Origin: Thinopyrum elongatum | Lineage: Eukaryota > Streptophyta > Magnoliopsida > Poales > Poaceae | Reading direction: 5' to 3' | Assembly (NCBI GenBank): GCA_011799875.1 | Contig: JAAAXO010000383.1 | Location: 186,001-250,000, forward strand | Length of the DNA stretch: 64,000 nucleotides | Part shown: positions 11,396 to 23,712 of the stretch, in pieces | How the letters are laid out: the number at the start of each line of letters is the position of its first letter | Position numbering within the stretch: the stretch's first letter is position 1 | Notes under the pieces: model-generated | Told to the model about the DNA's origin: nothing | The model's input: only the letters and a program-made list of their open reading frames with translations | The model's database searches: none | Made by a program: the position numbers and the translations under genes

Positions 11396-12317
11396 TGATA
11401 GAGGCGAGGGTGTCCCGATCTTTCGATGAGATGATATCTATCGTTTTTGGTGGAGTAGACTTTGACGATCCGACTACGAACGTGCGAGGACGTCGCGCCT
11501 TAGCAATCGCTAAACCAACTCCGTGAGGTTATTGACCACGCCGGAGCACAATCAACCTGACCCCGAGGGTCTATCTCCTGCAAGCAAACGAAGAACAAGC
11601 AAGAAACTAAGATTTGCAATCTGGATATTGCGAATATAAGATGAAAGCTTTATTGATCGAGGTGGGGTTCTGTGACGTCTTGGTCTGGTTGTTGAACACA
11701 AACGAAGTACGCGAAGTTGCAGCTATGGCGAACTTTTAATCTAAACAAAACCCAAAGTCTAAACGGTGCCCTAAGGGCTGTATATATGGAGGAAGAGGGG
11801 GGGATTTCGTGGCCCTTGAAGGAGCGGTCCGAAACCAACCCTATCTCTTGTTTCCCCACACATACGGACTCTAAAAATAGCCTATACTCAAGTATTTCGA
11901 AATTACATGGGCCTGGCCCAATAATAAGGTGACGCAGCACCTATAATAGCCTCTGGACGAAATTTATGAAGTGGCATCTTGTATATTTCGTCCAAGGCTT
12001 CCTGCACTCCTTATGGTGGCTTCAAAGTCCTGAAATCATCACTTGTAACTCCGTTCTTGTTCCCCTTGCGCATGCCATCATCTCCATGCTTGAACTTGCT
12101 CCAAGGTTCATCTTTCTTGTCCAAGCTAGGCCCTTCATTTGTAAGCAAAACAAATGTATCCAATTTAGGCAGCATCATATTCTCATGAACATTAGAATCA
12201 TTACCAAGAAACGAAAGTACTTGATAATTTAATTGGCGTGCGCGAGCTCTAGTAATTGGTCCAGTATGTATAGCAACAGGGGCTGTGGGTGTAACAATGG
12301 TATTGATGTCCTCATCA
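11396..12317 (-). repeat. Lone Cereba LTR joining Copia to pol
   Basis: A complete 922-bp LTR with left flank gtggg (Copia fragment) and right flank tgtgg (12318-12322, Cereba RT). The flanks do not match. It belongs to the subtype with ctccttatgg and a run of seven G in U3, also seen at 44510-45106, 54724-55645 and 57015-57937. Confidence 0.88.
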
Positions 12318-15231
12318 TGTGGCCAACTCTCAATAGCTTCAATCTCGGCTTTATCAACTTCAATTCCTTGTGGAGTAACAACATAGCCAAGAAAAGATAC
12401 TCGGTCGGTGCAAAAGGTGCACTTCCCAAGGTTACCAAACAAACGTGCATCACGTAAAGCAATAAAAACAACACGTAAATGTTCCAAATGTTCCTCCAAA
12501 GATCTGCTATAAATCAGTATATCATCAAAATAGACTACCACAAATCGTCCAATGAAAGCACGTAAAACTTCGTTCATTAATCTCATGAAAGTACTAGGTG
12601 CATTAGTTAACCCAAAAGGCATGACTAACCACTCATATAATCCAAACTTTGTTTTAAATGCTGTTTTCCATTCATCCCCCAATTTCATACAAATTTGATG
12701 GTATCCACTACGCAAATCAACTTTGGAGAATATTGTAGAGCCACTCAATTCATCAAGCATATCATCTAGTCTAGGAATAGGATGACGATAACGAATAGTA
12801 ATATTATTAATGCCTCTACAATCAACACACATACGCGATGTACCATCCTTTTTCGGCACTAGAATAATAGGAACAGCACAAGGACTAAGGGATTCGCGTA
12901 TATAACCTTTGTCGAGCAACTCCTGTACTTGACGCATAATCTCCTTCGTCTCCTCTGGATTGGTACGGTATGGCGCACGGTTTGGCAACGAAGCACCGGG
13001 AATTAAGTCAATCTGATGCTCAATCCCGCGAATAGATGGTAATCCCGGTGGCACGTCTTGTGGAAAGACGTCAGCGAACTCCTGCAAAATGTTAGTGACC
13101 GCAGGAGGCAAAGAGGAAGGCACGTCCTCGAATGAAAATAACGCCTCTTTGCACACAAAAGCATAGCAAACAGAATTGCTGAAATCTAGATCATCAATAT
13201 CAGATTTGGTGGCAAGTAAGCATGCACTTTTCAATTTAATTTCAGAAGCAACACTAGATGGATTATTATTAGGCTTCATTTGTTGCTCAAATTCTTTTGC
13301 CACAATCTGATTTTCACTCTTATTTTGCTCCTGTTTTGCCTTACTAGCTCTATTAATATCATCTTTCAAAATAGAATCAGGAGACATAGGAAGCAAAGTA
13401 ATATGTTTATCCTTATGAACAAGAGTATACTGATTGTTTCTACCATGGTGTACAAAACTTTTATCAAATTGCCATGGTCTACCAAGTAATAAGGAACATG
13501 CTTGCATGGGTACCACATCACAATCAACAAAATCAGCATACGTAGAGATACTAAAATGCACACGAACAGTACGTGTTACCTTAACCTTGCCGCTGTTGTT
13601 AAACCATTGGATATAGTAAGGATGTGGATGTGGTCTTGTGGTGAGAGATAGCTTCTCCACAATCTCCATGCTAGCCAAGTTGTTGCAGCTCCCTCCATCT
13701 ATGTTGACGCGAATAGAACGTTCCTTCACAACTCCCTTTGTATGGAACAAATTATGCCTCTGATTTTGCTCAGCTTGTGTGACCTGCACACTCAAAACAC
13801 GTTGAGCAACTAAACATTCATACCTGTCAGCGTCTTCAGGAGCCATGTATTGCGTCTCTTGTTCAGAATCATCTCCACTGTGTTCTTCACGTGTAATGAG
13901 AGCCAAAGTCTCCTCATCATAGTCACTAGCGGACTCATACCCACCATCCTCGGTAGCAATCATCACACGCTGAGATTTGCATTCTCTCGCATAATGACCT
14001 CTTCCCTTACAACGACGACAAATAATATCACTTGTGTGCCCTGTTGATGCCATGGAAGAAGAAGAACTCTGTGCAGGCCCGGTAGGTGTGCTCTTGGCAG
14101 ATAGTGGTGGTTGTGCCTGCTTCCTTGTATCACGGCTGGAGGTGGCAGCTGATGGAGGTGTCGGTGCAATAGAATGTGTGGAAGTAGAGGATGCACTCGG
14201 TATCCACGATGAAGGTCGACCTGTAGAAAAGTTAGTCCGCGCCAATGCCTGTCGATCCTGCACTTCACGTTCAGCTTTACAAGCAAGATGGAATAAACGA
14301 GTGATATTATTATACTCCTTATACTCTAGAATGGTCTGAATCTCTCTATTTAATCCACCCATAAAACGTGCAAGCATAGCTTCATTCTCCTCAACAATAC
14401 CACATCTAATCATGCCAGTTTATAATTCCTGATAATATTCTTCTACAGAATTTTTTCCTTGTCTTAAGCGCTGCAATTTTTGAAGTAATTCACGTTGATA
14501 ATATGGTGGAACCCAACGAGTACGCATAGCAGTTTTCAAAGCAGCCCAAGTAGCTGGAATAGGATATAATCTACAATGTTCAGACCACCATACACATGCA
14601 AAACTAGTAAAAGCACAAACAGCAGCAGCAACACGTCTCTCCTCGGGGTATTGTAAACATGTAAAACGTTGTTCAGTTTCTAACTCCCAAGTAAGATATA
14701 TATCAGGAACATATCTACCCTCAAATGGTGGAATATTCAATTTCAGTTTAGGAAGATGGTCATGATCTCGTACTTGAGCTGGGAATGCAGCCCTACCATT
14801 GCGATTATTTGCGTGTGGACGACCTGGTGCTGGTACGTAGTTTTGATTTTGATCAACCTCATCCTCGTAATCGCTCGCATAATCATCCTCCTCAGCGGCA
14901 GCAGGAGCCATAGAAGCATCAACAGTAGGTGCAGCGGCACCAGAAGTTTGACCAGGCTCAAGGGGAACGCGCTGTGCTCGTCCCCTTTGATTTGGAAGGT
15001 GACGTTGTTGTTGTTGTAGAGGTGCGACAGGTGCAGCCGGCGGTGGTTGTGGAAGACGCGCGAGCAATTCATTAAACTTGTTATCAAGCTTTGTTTCGAA
15101 CGTCTTCTCAATTCCATCTATCTTCTCCATCGCCTCTTCAAATCTGTTTAGCACATCTTGCACCTGTCCACTCATCAATTGCTGAAATTTATCATGTAGC
15201 TGTTTGTTCGTTATGTTCTCCCAATCAGTCT
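12318..15231 (-). pseudogene. Cereba gag-protease-RT fragment with nonsense codon
   Basis: This minus-strand polyprotein piece runs from near the gag start (cut at 15231 by an LTR) to the middle of RT (cut at 12318). Gag has the capsid domain and a CCHC knuckle (about 13970-14020). Protease has DGGS (about 13690). RT is present from KKDGTSR through the catalytic YFDD (about 12520-12535) to EAIESWP. A nonsense change (CAA to TAA, about 14417-14419) interrupts gag at YYQEL. The right cut leaves agtct (15227-15231) against the LTR. The missing gag start plus agtct is found inverted at 32756-32782. Confidence 0.88.
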
Positions 15232-16223
15232 TGATGAGGACATGAATACCTTGGATACGACCAAAAATATTGCATACATGTATATTTGTGAGGTGATTTC
15301 TAATGCAAACTATGCAATAATTTATTTGTGTCATCCAGGACAAAAATACTTCACAAACTTTTGTGCCATGTCTAATTGCAGGTGTATGGGACATTTGTAC
15401 AATTCACATATGAAGATAAGGGAAAACGAGAAGTTTAGGTGCTGTTCAAAAAGTCCTCTCACGTCACTTTTGGGCCAAGAGAAGATAGAGTCCAAGTCTC
15501 TCACGTTCTGGATTCAGATTCGGACTGCACAGACATACCTGACTCAAAACGCCAAGAACTTTTTCATACGGACTCCGAATTGGGTGATTCTTTTTTTGTT
15601 GGAAAGTAGATTTCGTGCTCTTTCCAACCCAATTGGATTCACCTTAAAATTCATCCGGAGCTATGAGTTATCGACGAAACAATCTGACGCTGTAGCAGAA
15701 TCCGAGTCAAACTACAAGTCCAAAGGTGTTGCATCACCTCCACTTGGGCCCATGAGCCTTGTACGACCTAGGGTTAGTTTTAGGCTGCCTTGGGACGTCC
15801 TCCCACCTCCTTGGCCGCCACCCCTTACTCCTATATAAGTAGATCCATCTAGTAGCTTTTTCCTTGGGTTTTGTTTAGATTAAAAGTTCGCCATAGCTGC
15901 AACTTCGCGTATTTCGTTTGTGTTCAACGACCAGACCAAGACGTCACAGAACCCCACCTCGATCAACAAAGCTTTCATCTTATATTCGCAATATCCAGAT
16001 TGCAAATCTTAGTTTCTTGCTTGTTCTTCGTTTGCTTGCAGGAGATAGACCCTCGGGGTCAGGTTGATTGTGCTCCGGCGTGGTCAATAACCTCTCGGAG
16101 TTGGTTTAGCGATTGCTAAGGCGCGACGTCCTCGCACGTTCGTAGTCGGATCGTCAAAGTCTACTCCACCAAAAACGATAGATATCATCTCATCGAAAGA
16201 TCGGGACACCCTCGCCTCTATCA
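15232..16223 (+). repeat. Hybrid LTR: Quinta U3 with Cereba R-U5
   Basis: This 992-bp LTR starts TGATGAGGACATGAATACC (Quinta) but from the TTGGG at 15864-15868 onwards is Cereba. The TATA box is tatataa at 15832-15838, 32 bp before the switch. It contains the 89-bp intron-like segment at 15293-15381. The left flank agtct and right flank gttgt do not match. It is duplicated, with its right flank, at 22072-23063. Confidence 0.88.
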
Positions 16224-16476
16224 GTTGTTGTTGTCGTTGCAGAGGTGCGACAGGTGCAGCCGGTGGTGGTTGGGGAAGACGCGTGAGCAATTCATTAAAC
16301 TTGTTATCCAGCTTTGTCTCGAACGACTTCTCCATGCCATCTATCTTCTCCATGGCCTCTTCAAATCTGTTTAGCACATCTCCCACCTGGCCACTCATCA
16401 TTTGCTGAAATTTATCATGCAACTCCTTGTTCGTCATGTTCTCCCAGTCAATCTCGTCGGCTTGTGATCCTGCCAT
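16224..16476 (-). pseudogene. Cereba gag N-terminal stub
   Basis: The first 84 codons of gag (start at 16476, MAGSQADEIDW), cut inside the glutamine run of the linker by the hybrid LTR at 16223. The same stub with the same cut occurs at 23064-23316. Confidence 0.84.
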
Positions 16477-17583
16477 GGTTAGCAGCAATAGAAACACACA
16501 AGAATATGATCCTACGGACTACTAGAAAGTGGTGGTGGTGTGGTGTGGTGTCACAAATCCGTCAAGCAAATCTCAAATTCTTACCAGTTCTTACCCAGCA
16601 GCAGGTGGTGATCGGCAACCTTTGTAGTCAAAACTCTCAGAGCTTGGACAGAGCGATTGCCAGGTGGTGTCAAACGCACGATGTAGATGTATGTGGAGCT
16701 GGGAAGGCTTATGATATGGTAGCAAAAAGGGTCAGCAATAATCAATTCAGAGATGCAATGTTGAATAAACTCTCAACGACGGTACTGTGCTGGTCCTAGG
16801 CTAGACCGTGCTAGAGACGCGAGCCTAGAACACTAACAAAAATCACGGCGCTGCACGTAAACAAGGGAGGAGCACACTCTGAATTTTTTTCTTTTTTTTT
16901 TTTGCTCCGCAACAATTTTTTTTCGAAAAAGTCTACAAATGGTCTAAAAACTGCCTAGCCAGAATTTTCCAGACTTAGTTTTTTTTTTTTTTGAAACTGG
17001 AACTATTTTTCTTCTGCGGGTAGCACGAAAATTGGGGAATCCGACTTGTTCACGACTCGTAGTATCGCGTGATCTGGAACTCTAAAATAAAGGAATAAAT
17101 ACTGGACTCGGACTAGGACTGGTGGCAGAGATGAATCTGGTGGAACTCGGACTGGTGATGGTATATGACGGTAGTATATGTGGGCTCGGATTGGTGGTGG
17201 TATATGGACTCGGATCGGTGGTGGTATATGGACTCGGATCGGTGGTGGTATATGGACTCAGAGAAATAGCAGATAAGCTGTGGTGGTATATGGTAGGGGC
17301 GATGATGATGGTGCGGCGGCGGCGTGACAACTTGTGAACAGAACTCGAAACTCTAAAGAACTAGACGCTAAGACCACCAACTTGACACGACGATGCAACC
17401 GCAAATTCAACAAAGCAAAAACCCTAAAAAGATTATGCAAAGGCTCAGATTGGTTCGGATATGATGAACTAACCCTAAATTTTTTTTTGGCTTTTTCCTG
17501 GACTGTAGGTATGAAGAACAGACTCGATCTAAACTACGAAAAACTGTAAATCTCACCGAGCAACCTGGGAATCTGATACCACT
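16477..17583 (-). mobile_element. Cereba 5' leader (type A)
   Basis: A full minus-strand leader between the gag start (16476) and the 5' LTR (17584). The primer site is at 17573-17581. It contains poly-T tracts at 16885-16990, the 24-bp minisatellite near 17178-17260, and a GGTAAGAA motif (about 16586-16606, minus strand) upstream of gag that resembles a splice donor. No protein is supported. Confidence 0.85.
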
Positions 17584-18505
17584 TGATAGAGGCGAGGGTG
17601 TCCCGATCTTTCGATGAGATGATATCTATCGTTTTTGGTGGAGTAGACTTTGACGATCCGACTACGAACGTGCGAGGACGTCGCGCCTTAGCAATCGCTA
17701 AACCAACTCCGAGAGGTTATTGACCACGCCGGAGCACAATCAACCTGACCCCGAGGGTCTATCTCCTGCAAGCAAACGAAGAACAAGCAAGAAACTAAGA
17801 TTTGCAATCTGGATATTGCGAATATAAGATGAAAGCTTTATTGATCGAAGTGGGGTTCTGTGACGTCTTGGTCTGGTCGTTGAACACAAACGAAGTACGC
17901 GAAGTTGCAGCTATGGCGAACTTTTAATCTAAACAAAACCCAAAGTCTAAACGGTGCCCTAAGGGCTGTATATATGGAGGAAGAGGAGGGGATTTCGTGG
18001 CCCTTGAAGGAGGGGTCCGAAACCAACCCTATCTCTTGTTTCCCCACACATACGGACTCTAAAAACAGCCTATACTCAAGTATTTCGAAATTACATCGGC
18101 CTGGCCCAATAATAAGGTGACGCAGCACCCATAATAGCCTCTGGACGAAATTTATGAAGTGACATCTTGTATATTTCGTCCAAGGCTTCCTGCACTCATT
18201 ATGGTGGCTTCAAAGTCCTGAAATCATCACTTGTAACTCCGTTCTTGTTCCCCTTGTGCATGCCATCATCTCCATGCTTGAACTTGCTCCAAGGTTCCTC
18301 TTTCTTGTCCAAGCTAGGCCCTTCATTTGTAAGCAAAACAAATGTATCCAATTTAGGCAGCATCATATTCTCATGAACTTTAGAATCATTACCAAGAAAC
18401 GAAAGTACCTGATATTTTAATTGGTGTGCGCGAGCTCTAGTAATTGGTCCAGTATGTATAGAAGCAGGGGCTGTGGGTGTAACAATGGTATTGATGTCCT
18501 CATCA
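17584..18505 (-). repeat. Cereba LTR (5' LTR)
   Basis: A complete 922-bp 5' LTR of the element whose leader and gag stub lie to the left. The outer flank (18506-18510, caaag) is leader sequence of another minus-strand Cereba, so this is a nested insertion. Confidence 0.9.
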
Positions 18506-18652
18506 CAAAGGCTCAGATTGGTTCGGATATGATGAACTAACCCTAATTTTTTTTTTTGGCTTTTTCCTGGACTGTAGGTATGAAGAACAGACTCGATCTA
18601 AACTACGAAAAACTGTAAATCTCACCGAGCAACTTGGGAATCTGATACCACT
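18506..18652 (-). mobile_element. Cereba leader stub with primer site
   Basis: The 147 bp of leader nearest to the LTR, with the primer site at 18642-18650. The rest is separated by the LTR at 17584-18505. It is preceded (minus-strand sense) by the hybrid 5' LTR at 18653. Confidence 0.85.
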
Positions 18653-19556
18653 TGATAGAGGCGAGGGTGTCCCGATCTTTCGATGAGATGATAGCTATCG
18701 TTTTTGGTGGAGTAGACTTTGACGATCCGACTACGAACGTGCGAGGACGTCGCGCCTTAGCAATCGCTGAACCAACTCCGAGAGGTTATTGACCACGCCG
18801 GAGCACAATCAACCTGACCACGAGGGTCTATCTCCTGCAAGCAAACGAAGAACAAGCAAGAAACTAAGATTTGCAATCTGGATATTGCGAATATAAGATG
18901 AAAGCTTTATTGATCAAGGTGGGGTTCTGTGACGTCTTGGTCTGGTCGTTGAACACAAACGAAGTACGCGAAGTTGCAGCTATGGCGAACTTTTAATCTA
19001 AACAAAACCCCAAGGAAAAAGCTACTAGATGGATCTACTTATATAGGAGTAAGGGGTGGCGGCCAAGGAGGTGGGAGGACGTCCCAAGGCAGCCTAAAAC
19101 TAACCCTAGGTCGTACAAGGCTCATGGGCCCAAGTGGAGGTGATGCAACACCTTTGGACTTGTAGTTTGACTCGGATTCTGCTACAGCGTCAGATTGTTT
19201 CGTCGATAACTCATAGCTCCGGATGAATTTTAAGGTGAATCCAATTGGGTTGGAAAGAGCACGAAATCTACTTTCCAACAAAAAAAGAATCACCCAATTC
19301 GGAGTCCGTATGAAAAAGTTCTTGGTGTTTTGAGTCAGGTATGTCTGTGCAGTCCGAATCTGAATCCAGAACGTGAGAGACTTGGACTCTATCTTCTCTT
19401 GGCCCAAAAGTGACGTGAGAGGACTTTTTGAACAGCACCTAAACTTCTCGTTTTCCCTTATCTTCATATGTGAATTGTACAAATGTCCCATACACCTCAC
19501 AAATATACATGTATGCAATATTTTTGGTCGTATCCAAGGTATTCATGTCCTCATCA
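18653..19556 (-). repeat. Hybrid LTR (Quinta U3, Cereba R-U5) lacking the 89-bp segment
   Basis: This 904-bp 5' LTR has Cereba R-U5 at its left and Quinta U3 at its right, switching at 19009-19013. The 89-bp GT...AG segment present in other Quinta U3 copies is cleanly absent at 19495/19496. One extra C near the switch explains 904 rather than 903 bp. The outer flank (19557-19561, ttttc) is Cereba gag-pol. Confidence 0.88.
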
Positions 19557-20220
19557 TTTTCAATTTAATTTCAGAAGCAACACTAGATGGTTTATTATTA
19601 GGCTTCATTTGTTGCTCAAATTCTTTTGCCACAATCTGATTTTCACTCTTATTTTTCTCCTGTTTTGCTTTACTAGCTCTATTAATATCATCTTTCAAAA
19701 TAGAATCAGGAGTCATAGGAAGCAAAGTAATATGTTTATCCTTATGAACAAGAGTATACTGATTGTTTCTACCATGGTGTACAGAATTTTTATCAAATTG
19801 CCATGGTCTACCAAGTAATAATGAACATGCTTGCATGGGTACCACATCACAATCAACATAATCAGCATATGTAGAGATACTAAAATGCACACGAACAGTA
19901 CGTGTTACCTTAACCTTGCCGCTGTTGTTGAACCATTGGATATAGTAAGGATGTGGATGTGGTCTTGTGGTGAGAGATAGCTTCTCCACCATCTCCATTC
20001 TAGCCAAGTTGTTGCAGCTCCCTCCATCTATGATGACGCGAACAGAACGTTCCTTCACAACTCCCTTTGTATGGAACAAATTATGCCTCTGATTTTGCTC
20101 AGCTTGTGTGACCTGCACACTCAAAACACGTTGAGCAACTAAACATTCATACCTGTCAGCGTCTTCAGGAGCCATGTATTGCGTCTCATGATCAGAATCA
20201 TCTCCACCGTGTTCTTCACT
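19557..20220 (-). pseudogene. Cereba gag-protease fragment
   Basis: This minus-strand frame covers the region after the zinc knuckle (MAPEDADRYECLVAQ), the protease with DGGS (about 20025) and the following spacer (SLLLGRPWQF). It is cut on the left by an LTR and on the right by a junction to a plus-strand Quinta leader at a shared 9-bp tcttcactt (20213-20221). Confidence 0.85.
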
Positions 20221-20221
20221 T

Positions 20222-20635
20222 ATATCTTGCTATCCAGAGCTACTTCATATCCTTTATTGATGCTAGTTGTGCTACGCCGTGACCTCATTAGTGTTCTAGG
20301 CTCGCGTCTCTAGTCCGGTCTAGCCTAGGACCAGCACAGTATCGTCGTTGAGCGTTTATTCAACATTGCATCTCTGAATTGATTATTGCTAATCTTTTGC
20401 TACCATATATAGCCAACCCAGCTCCATATATTTCTACACCGTGTATACATACGTTCACCTGGCAATCGCTTTACTCAATCTTCGGAGTTATTTGACACCG
20501 CTGGTTGCCCGTCACCACCTGCTGCATGGTAAGAACTTGTAAGATATTGATATTTGCTTTACTGTGAGCGCTTTACCACCACATCCTAGTAGTTCATAGG
20601 AACATTATTCTCGATTTTTTTTGTTTCTACTAATC
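20222..20635 (+). mobile_element. Quinta 5' leader, truncated
   Basis: The 3' part of the Quinta leader, matching 41669-42091; the 5' part and 5' LTR are missing. It contains the GGTAAGAAC motif and the pyrimidine-rich tract just before the gag ATG. The left edge is the microhomology junction at 20213-20221. Confidence 0.85.
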
Positions 20636-22678
20636 ATGGCAGGTTCCGGAGTTGTTAGTTCTTGGGCTTCATCGATCGTGGGAGATTTGCCATCACCTAA
20701 GAAAATGCAACAACCGCCACAAGAGGAGCAATTACATCAGAATGCACATAATCAGGTTAATGTTTCCATGCCACCATTTACTGGTCGTTTTAGGCCCGAT
20801 TTATATATTGAATGGGAGTACGAAATAAATGCTATATTTGCTTCCCATAATTTTGATGAGCGTGGAAAATTTCAAGCTGCGGTTAGTACTTTTAGTAGCT
20901 TTGCTTTAGTTTGGTGGAGTGAATATTGTCGGTTAAACCCTGATCTTATACCTACTACTTGGGATGATTTAAAACTTGTCATGAGAGATAGATTCGTTGA
21001 TGTTTATTATACTCGTGGCATGATTAAAAAATTACAACATTTAAAACAAGGCACTGACACGGTAACAAAATATTATGATGATTTACAAACTACATTGTTG
21101 CACTCATTTTTAGAAGAAAGTGAAGAAGATTTTATGGATAGATTTTGGGGAGGATTAAACCGTGATATTCAAGAGATACTAATTCATGAAGAGTGTTATC
21201 CTATGGACCATTTGTTTCGTCTTGCTTGGAAAGCTGAACAGGAAATAAAACGACGTGTTGCCCACAAGGAGAACAAGTGCACGATGCACATTCCAAGTGT
21301 TGATATAGATGTTTCTTTAACTACTAGGCGTACTATGACAACCACATCCGTTGTTGCGATGACTACATCATCTCCACCATGTGACACATCACCACCGAGA
21401 GTGCCTACATCATCTGAGTTGATCATAAGAGGTAATGACAAAGGTACATATTTTCCACTTTCACATGAGAATGATGCATGCCTAGTTAACTTGAATACAT
21501 CATGTGTTGAGTTACCTATTGATTTGGGCACGTCACCTATTTTAGAGAATTGTGTTACTGTCATGAATGCGTCATGTGATCAAACAACTGAAATACCAAC
21601 AATTTTGAGTGCACCAATTGAATTAACTGTTGATGCAAAAGAACCAATGTTTAATCATTTTGATATGACCTCTAATCTTGGTGATGATTTTGTGTCAAAA
21701 GACTAATTGCATGTTTGCTTATTTAAGCATGTAGTAGCATGTAAATTTGATGCAAGTAAGGTTTATTCACCAATGTTGGGATGGTTTAATGATGAACATT
21801 GTCAATCCTTTGATATGAATAAGAGCTTCACTTATATGTGCAAATTGAGTTGCAATATTTTCATGTCTTCTAATACTTGTGATAATATTTTGGCTTTACA
21901 TTTTATGAACTATGAAAGTTACTCATGTATACATGTGTCATATGTGCAAAAATCAAGGGAAGTAAAAATGGATGACATATACATATACAACATGTACACC
22001 TTGTCTCTTTTGTTAGCCACATTTCAGATTAAGCAACGCCGAGGACGGCTTTGTTTTCAAGAAGTGGAGGATGATGAGGACATGAATACCTTGGATACGA
22101 CCAAAAATATTGCATACATGTATATTTGTGAGGTGATTTCTAATGCAAACTATGCAATAATTTATTTGTGTCATCCACGACAAAAATACTTCACAAACTT
22201 TTGTGCCATGTCTAATTGCAGGTGTATGGGACATTTGTACAATTCACATATGAAGATAAGGGAAAACGAGAAGTTTAGGTGCTGTTCAAAAAGTCCTCTC
22301 ACGTCACTTTTGGGCCAAGAGAAGATAGAGTCCAAGTCTCTCACGTTCTGGATTCAGATTCGGACTGCACAGACATACCTGACTCAAAACGCCAAGAACT
22401 TTTTCATACGGACTCCGAATTGGGTGATTCTTTTTTTGTTGGAAAGTAGATTTCGTGCTCTTTCCAACCCAATTGGATTCACCTTAAAATTCATCCGGAG
22501 CTATGAGTTATCGACGAAACAATCTGACGCTGTAGCAGAATCCGAGTCAAACTACAAGTCCAAAGGTGTTGCATCACCTCCACTTGGGCCCATGAGCCTT
22601 GTACGACCTAGGGTTAGTTTTAGGCTGCCTTGGGACGTCCTCCCACCTCCTTGGCCGCCACCCCTTACTCCTATATAA
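20636..22678 (+). pseudogene. Quinta gag with nonsense codon
   Basis: This is a gag-like gene beginning MAGSGVVSSW at 20636. The first part has the retrotransposon gag domain (PPFTGRFRPDLYIEWEY, VWWSEYCRLNP, KYYDDLQTTL, FWGGLNRDIQEIL). A Ser/Thr-rich linker follows. A TAA at 21704-21706 stops it at about codon 357, where the intact copy at 42092 reads on. After the stop the frame stays open through the cysteine-rich segment, the polypurine tract (22059-22071) and the U3 of the 3' LTR to 22678. No zinc knuckle, protease, RT or integrase is present, so Quinta must rely on Cereba for replication. Confidence 0.85.
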
Positions 22679-23063
22679 GTAGATCCATCTAGTAGCTTTT
22701 TCCTTGGGTTTTGTTTAGATTAAAAGTTCGCCATAGCTGCAACTTCGCGTATTTCGTTTGTGTTCAACGACCAGACCAAGACGTCACAGAACCCCACCTC
22801 GATCAACAAAGCTTTCATCTTATATTCGCAATATCCAGATTGCAAATCTTAGTTTCTTGCTTGTTCTTCGTTTGCTTGCAGGAGATAGACCCTCGGGGTC
22901 AGGTTGATTGTGCTCCGGCGTGGTCAATAACCTCTCGGAGTTGGTTTAGCGATTGCTAAGGCGCGACGTCCTCGCACGTTCGTAGTCGGATCGTCAAAGT
23001 CTACTCCACCAAAAACGATAGATATCATCTCATCGAAAGATCGGGACACCCTCGCCTCTATCA
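22072..23063 (+). repeat. Hybrid LTR (Quinta U3, Cereba R-U5), 3' LTR
   Basis: A 992-bp 3' LTR of the Quinta copy at 20222 onwards, preceded by a purine tract. The switch is at 22704-22708 and the intron-like segment at 22133-22221. The right flank gttgt (23064-23068) is Cereba gag, the same junction as at 16223/16224. Confidence 0.88.
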
Positions 23064-23316
23064 GTTGTTGTTGTCGTTGCAGAGGTGCGACAGGTGCAGC
23101 CGGTGGTGGTTGGGGAAGACGCGTGAGCAATTCATTAAACTTGTTATCCAGCTTTGTCTCGAACGACTTCTCCATGCCATCTATCTTCTCCATGGCCTCT
23201 TCAAATCTGTTTAGCACATCTCCCACCTGGCCACTCATCATTTGCTGAAATTTATCATGCAACTCCTTGTTCGTCATGTTCTCCCAGTCAATCTCGTCGG
23301 CTTGTGATCCTGCCAT
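23064..23316 (-). pseudogene. Cereba gag N-terminal stub (duplicate)
   Basis: The first 84 gag codons from a start at 23316, cut at the same glutamine-run position as 16224-16476. It is part of the 15232-16876 / 22072-23708 duplication and differs by only a few bases. Confidence 0.84.
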
Positions 23317-23712
23317 GGTTAGCAGCAATAGAAACACACAGGAATATGACCCTACAGACTACTAGAAAGGGGTGGTGGTGTGGTGTGGTGTCACAAATCC
23401 GTCAAGCAAATCTCAAATTCTTACCAGTTCTTACCCAGCAGCAGGTGGTGATCGGCAACCTTTGTAGTCAAAACTCTCAGAGCTTGGACAGAGCGATTGC
23501 CAGGTGGTGTCAAACGCACGATGTAGATGTATGTGGAGCTGGGAAGGCTTATGATATGGTAGCAAAAAGGGTCAGCAATAATCAATTCAGAGATGCAATG
23601 TTGAATAAACTCTCAACGACGGTACTGTGCTGGTCCTAGGCTAGACCGTGCTAGAGACGCGAGCCTAGAACACTAACAAAAATCACGGCGCTGCACGTAA
23701 ACAAGGGAGCCT
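23317..23712 (-). mobile_element. Cereba leader fragment
   Basis: The gag-proximal leader, matching 16477-16876. It breaks off after acaagggag and joins, without a target duplication, to cttgatag, that is, to the LTR terminus with one or two bases of primer-side sequence. This is an illegitimate junction at about 23709-23712. Confidence 0.8.

Noticed and set aside
11391..12322. Possible target duplication gtggg/tgtgg around the LTR 11396-12317
   Set aside because: The two words are not identical at the required positions and the flanks belong to different elements (Copia and Cereba RT).
16224..23068. Two independent insertions into the same gag site (gttgt at 16224 and 23064)
   Set aside because: Identity continues through the LTR and 600 bp of gag and leader beyond the junction, so one event followed by duplication is simpler.
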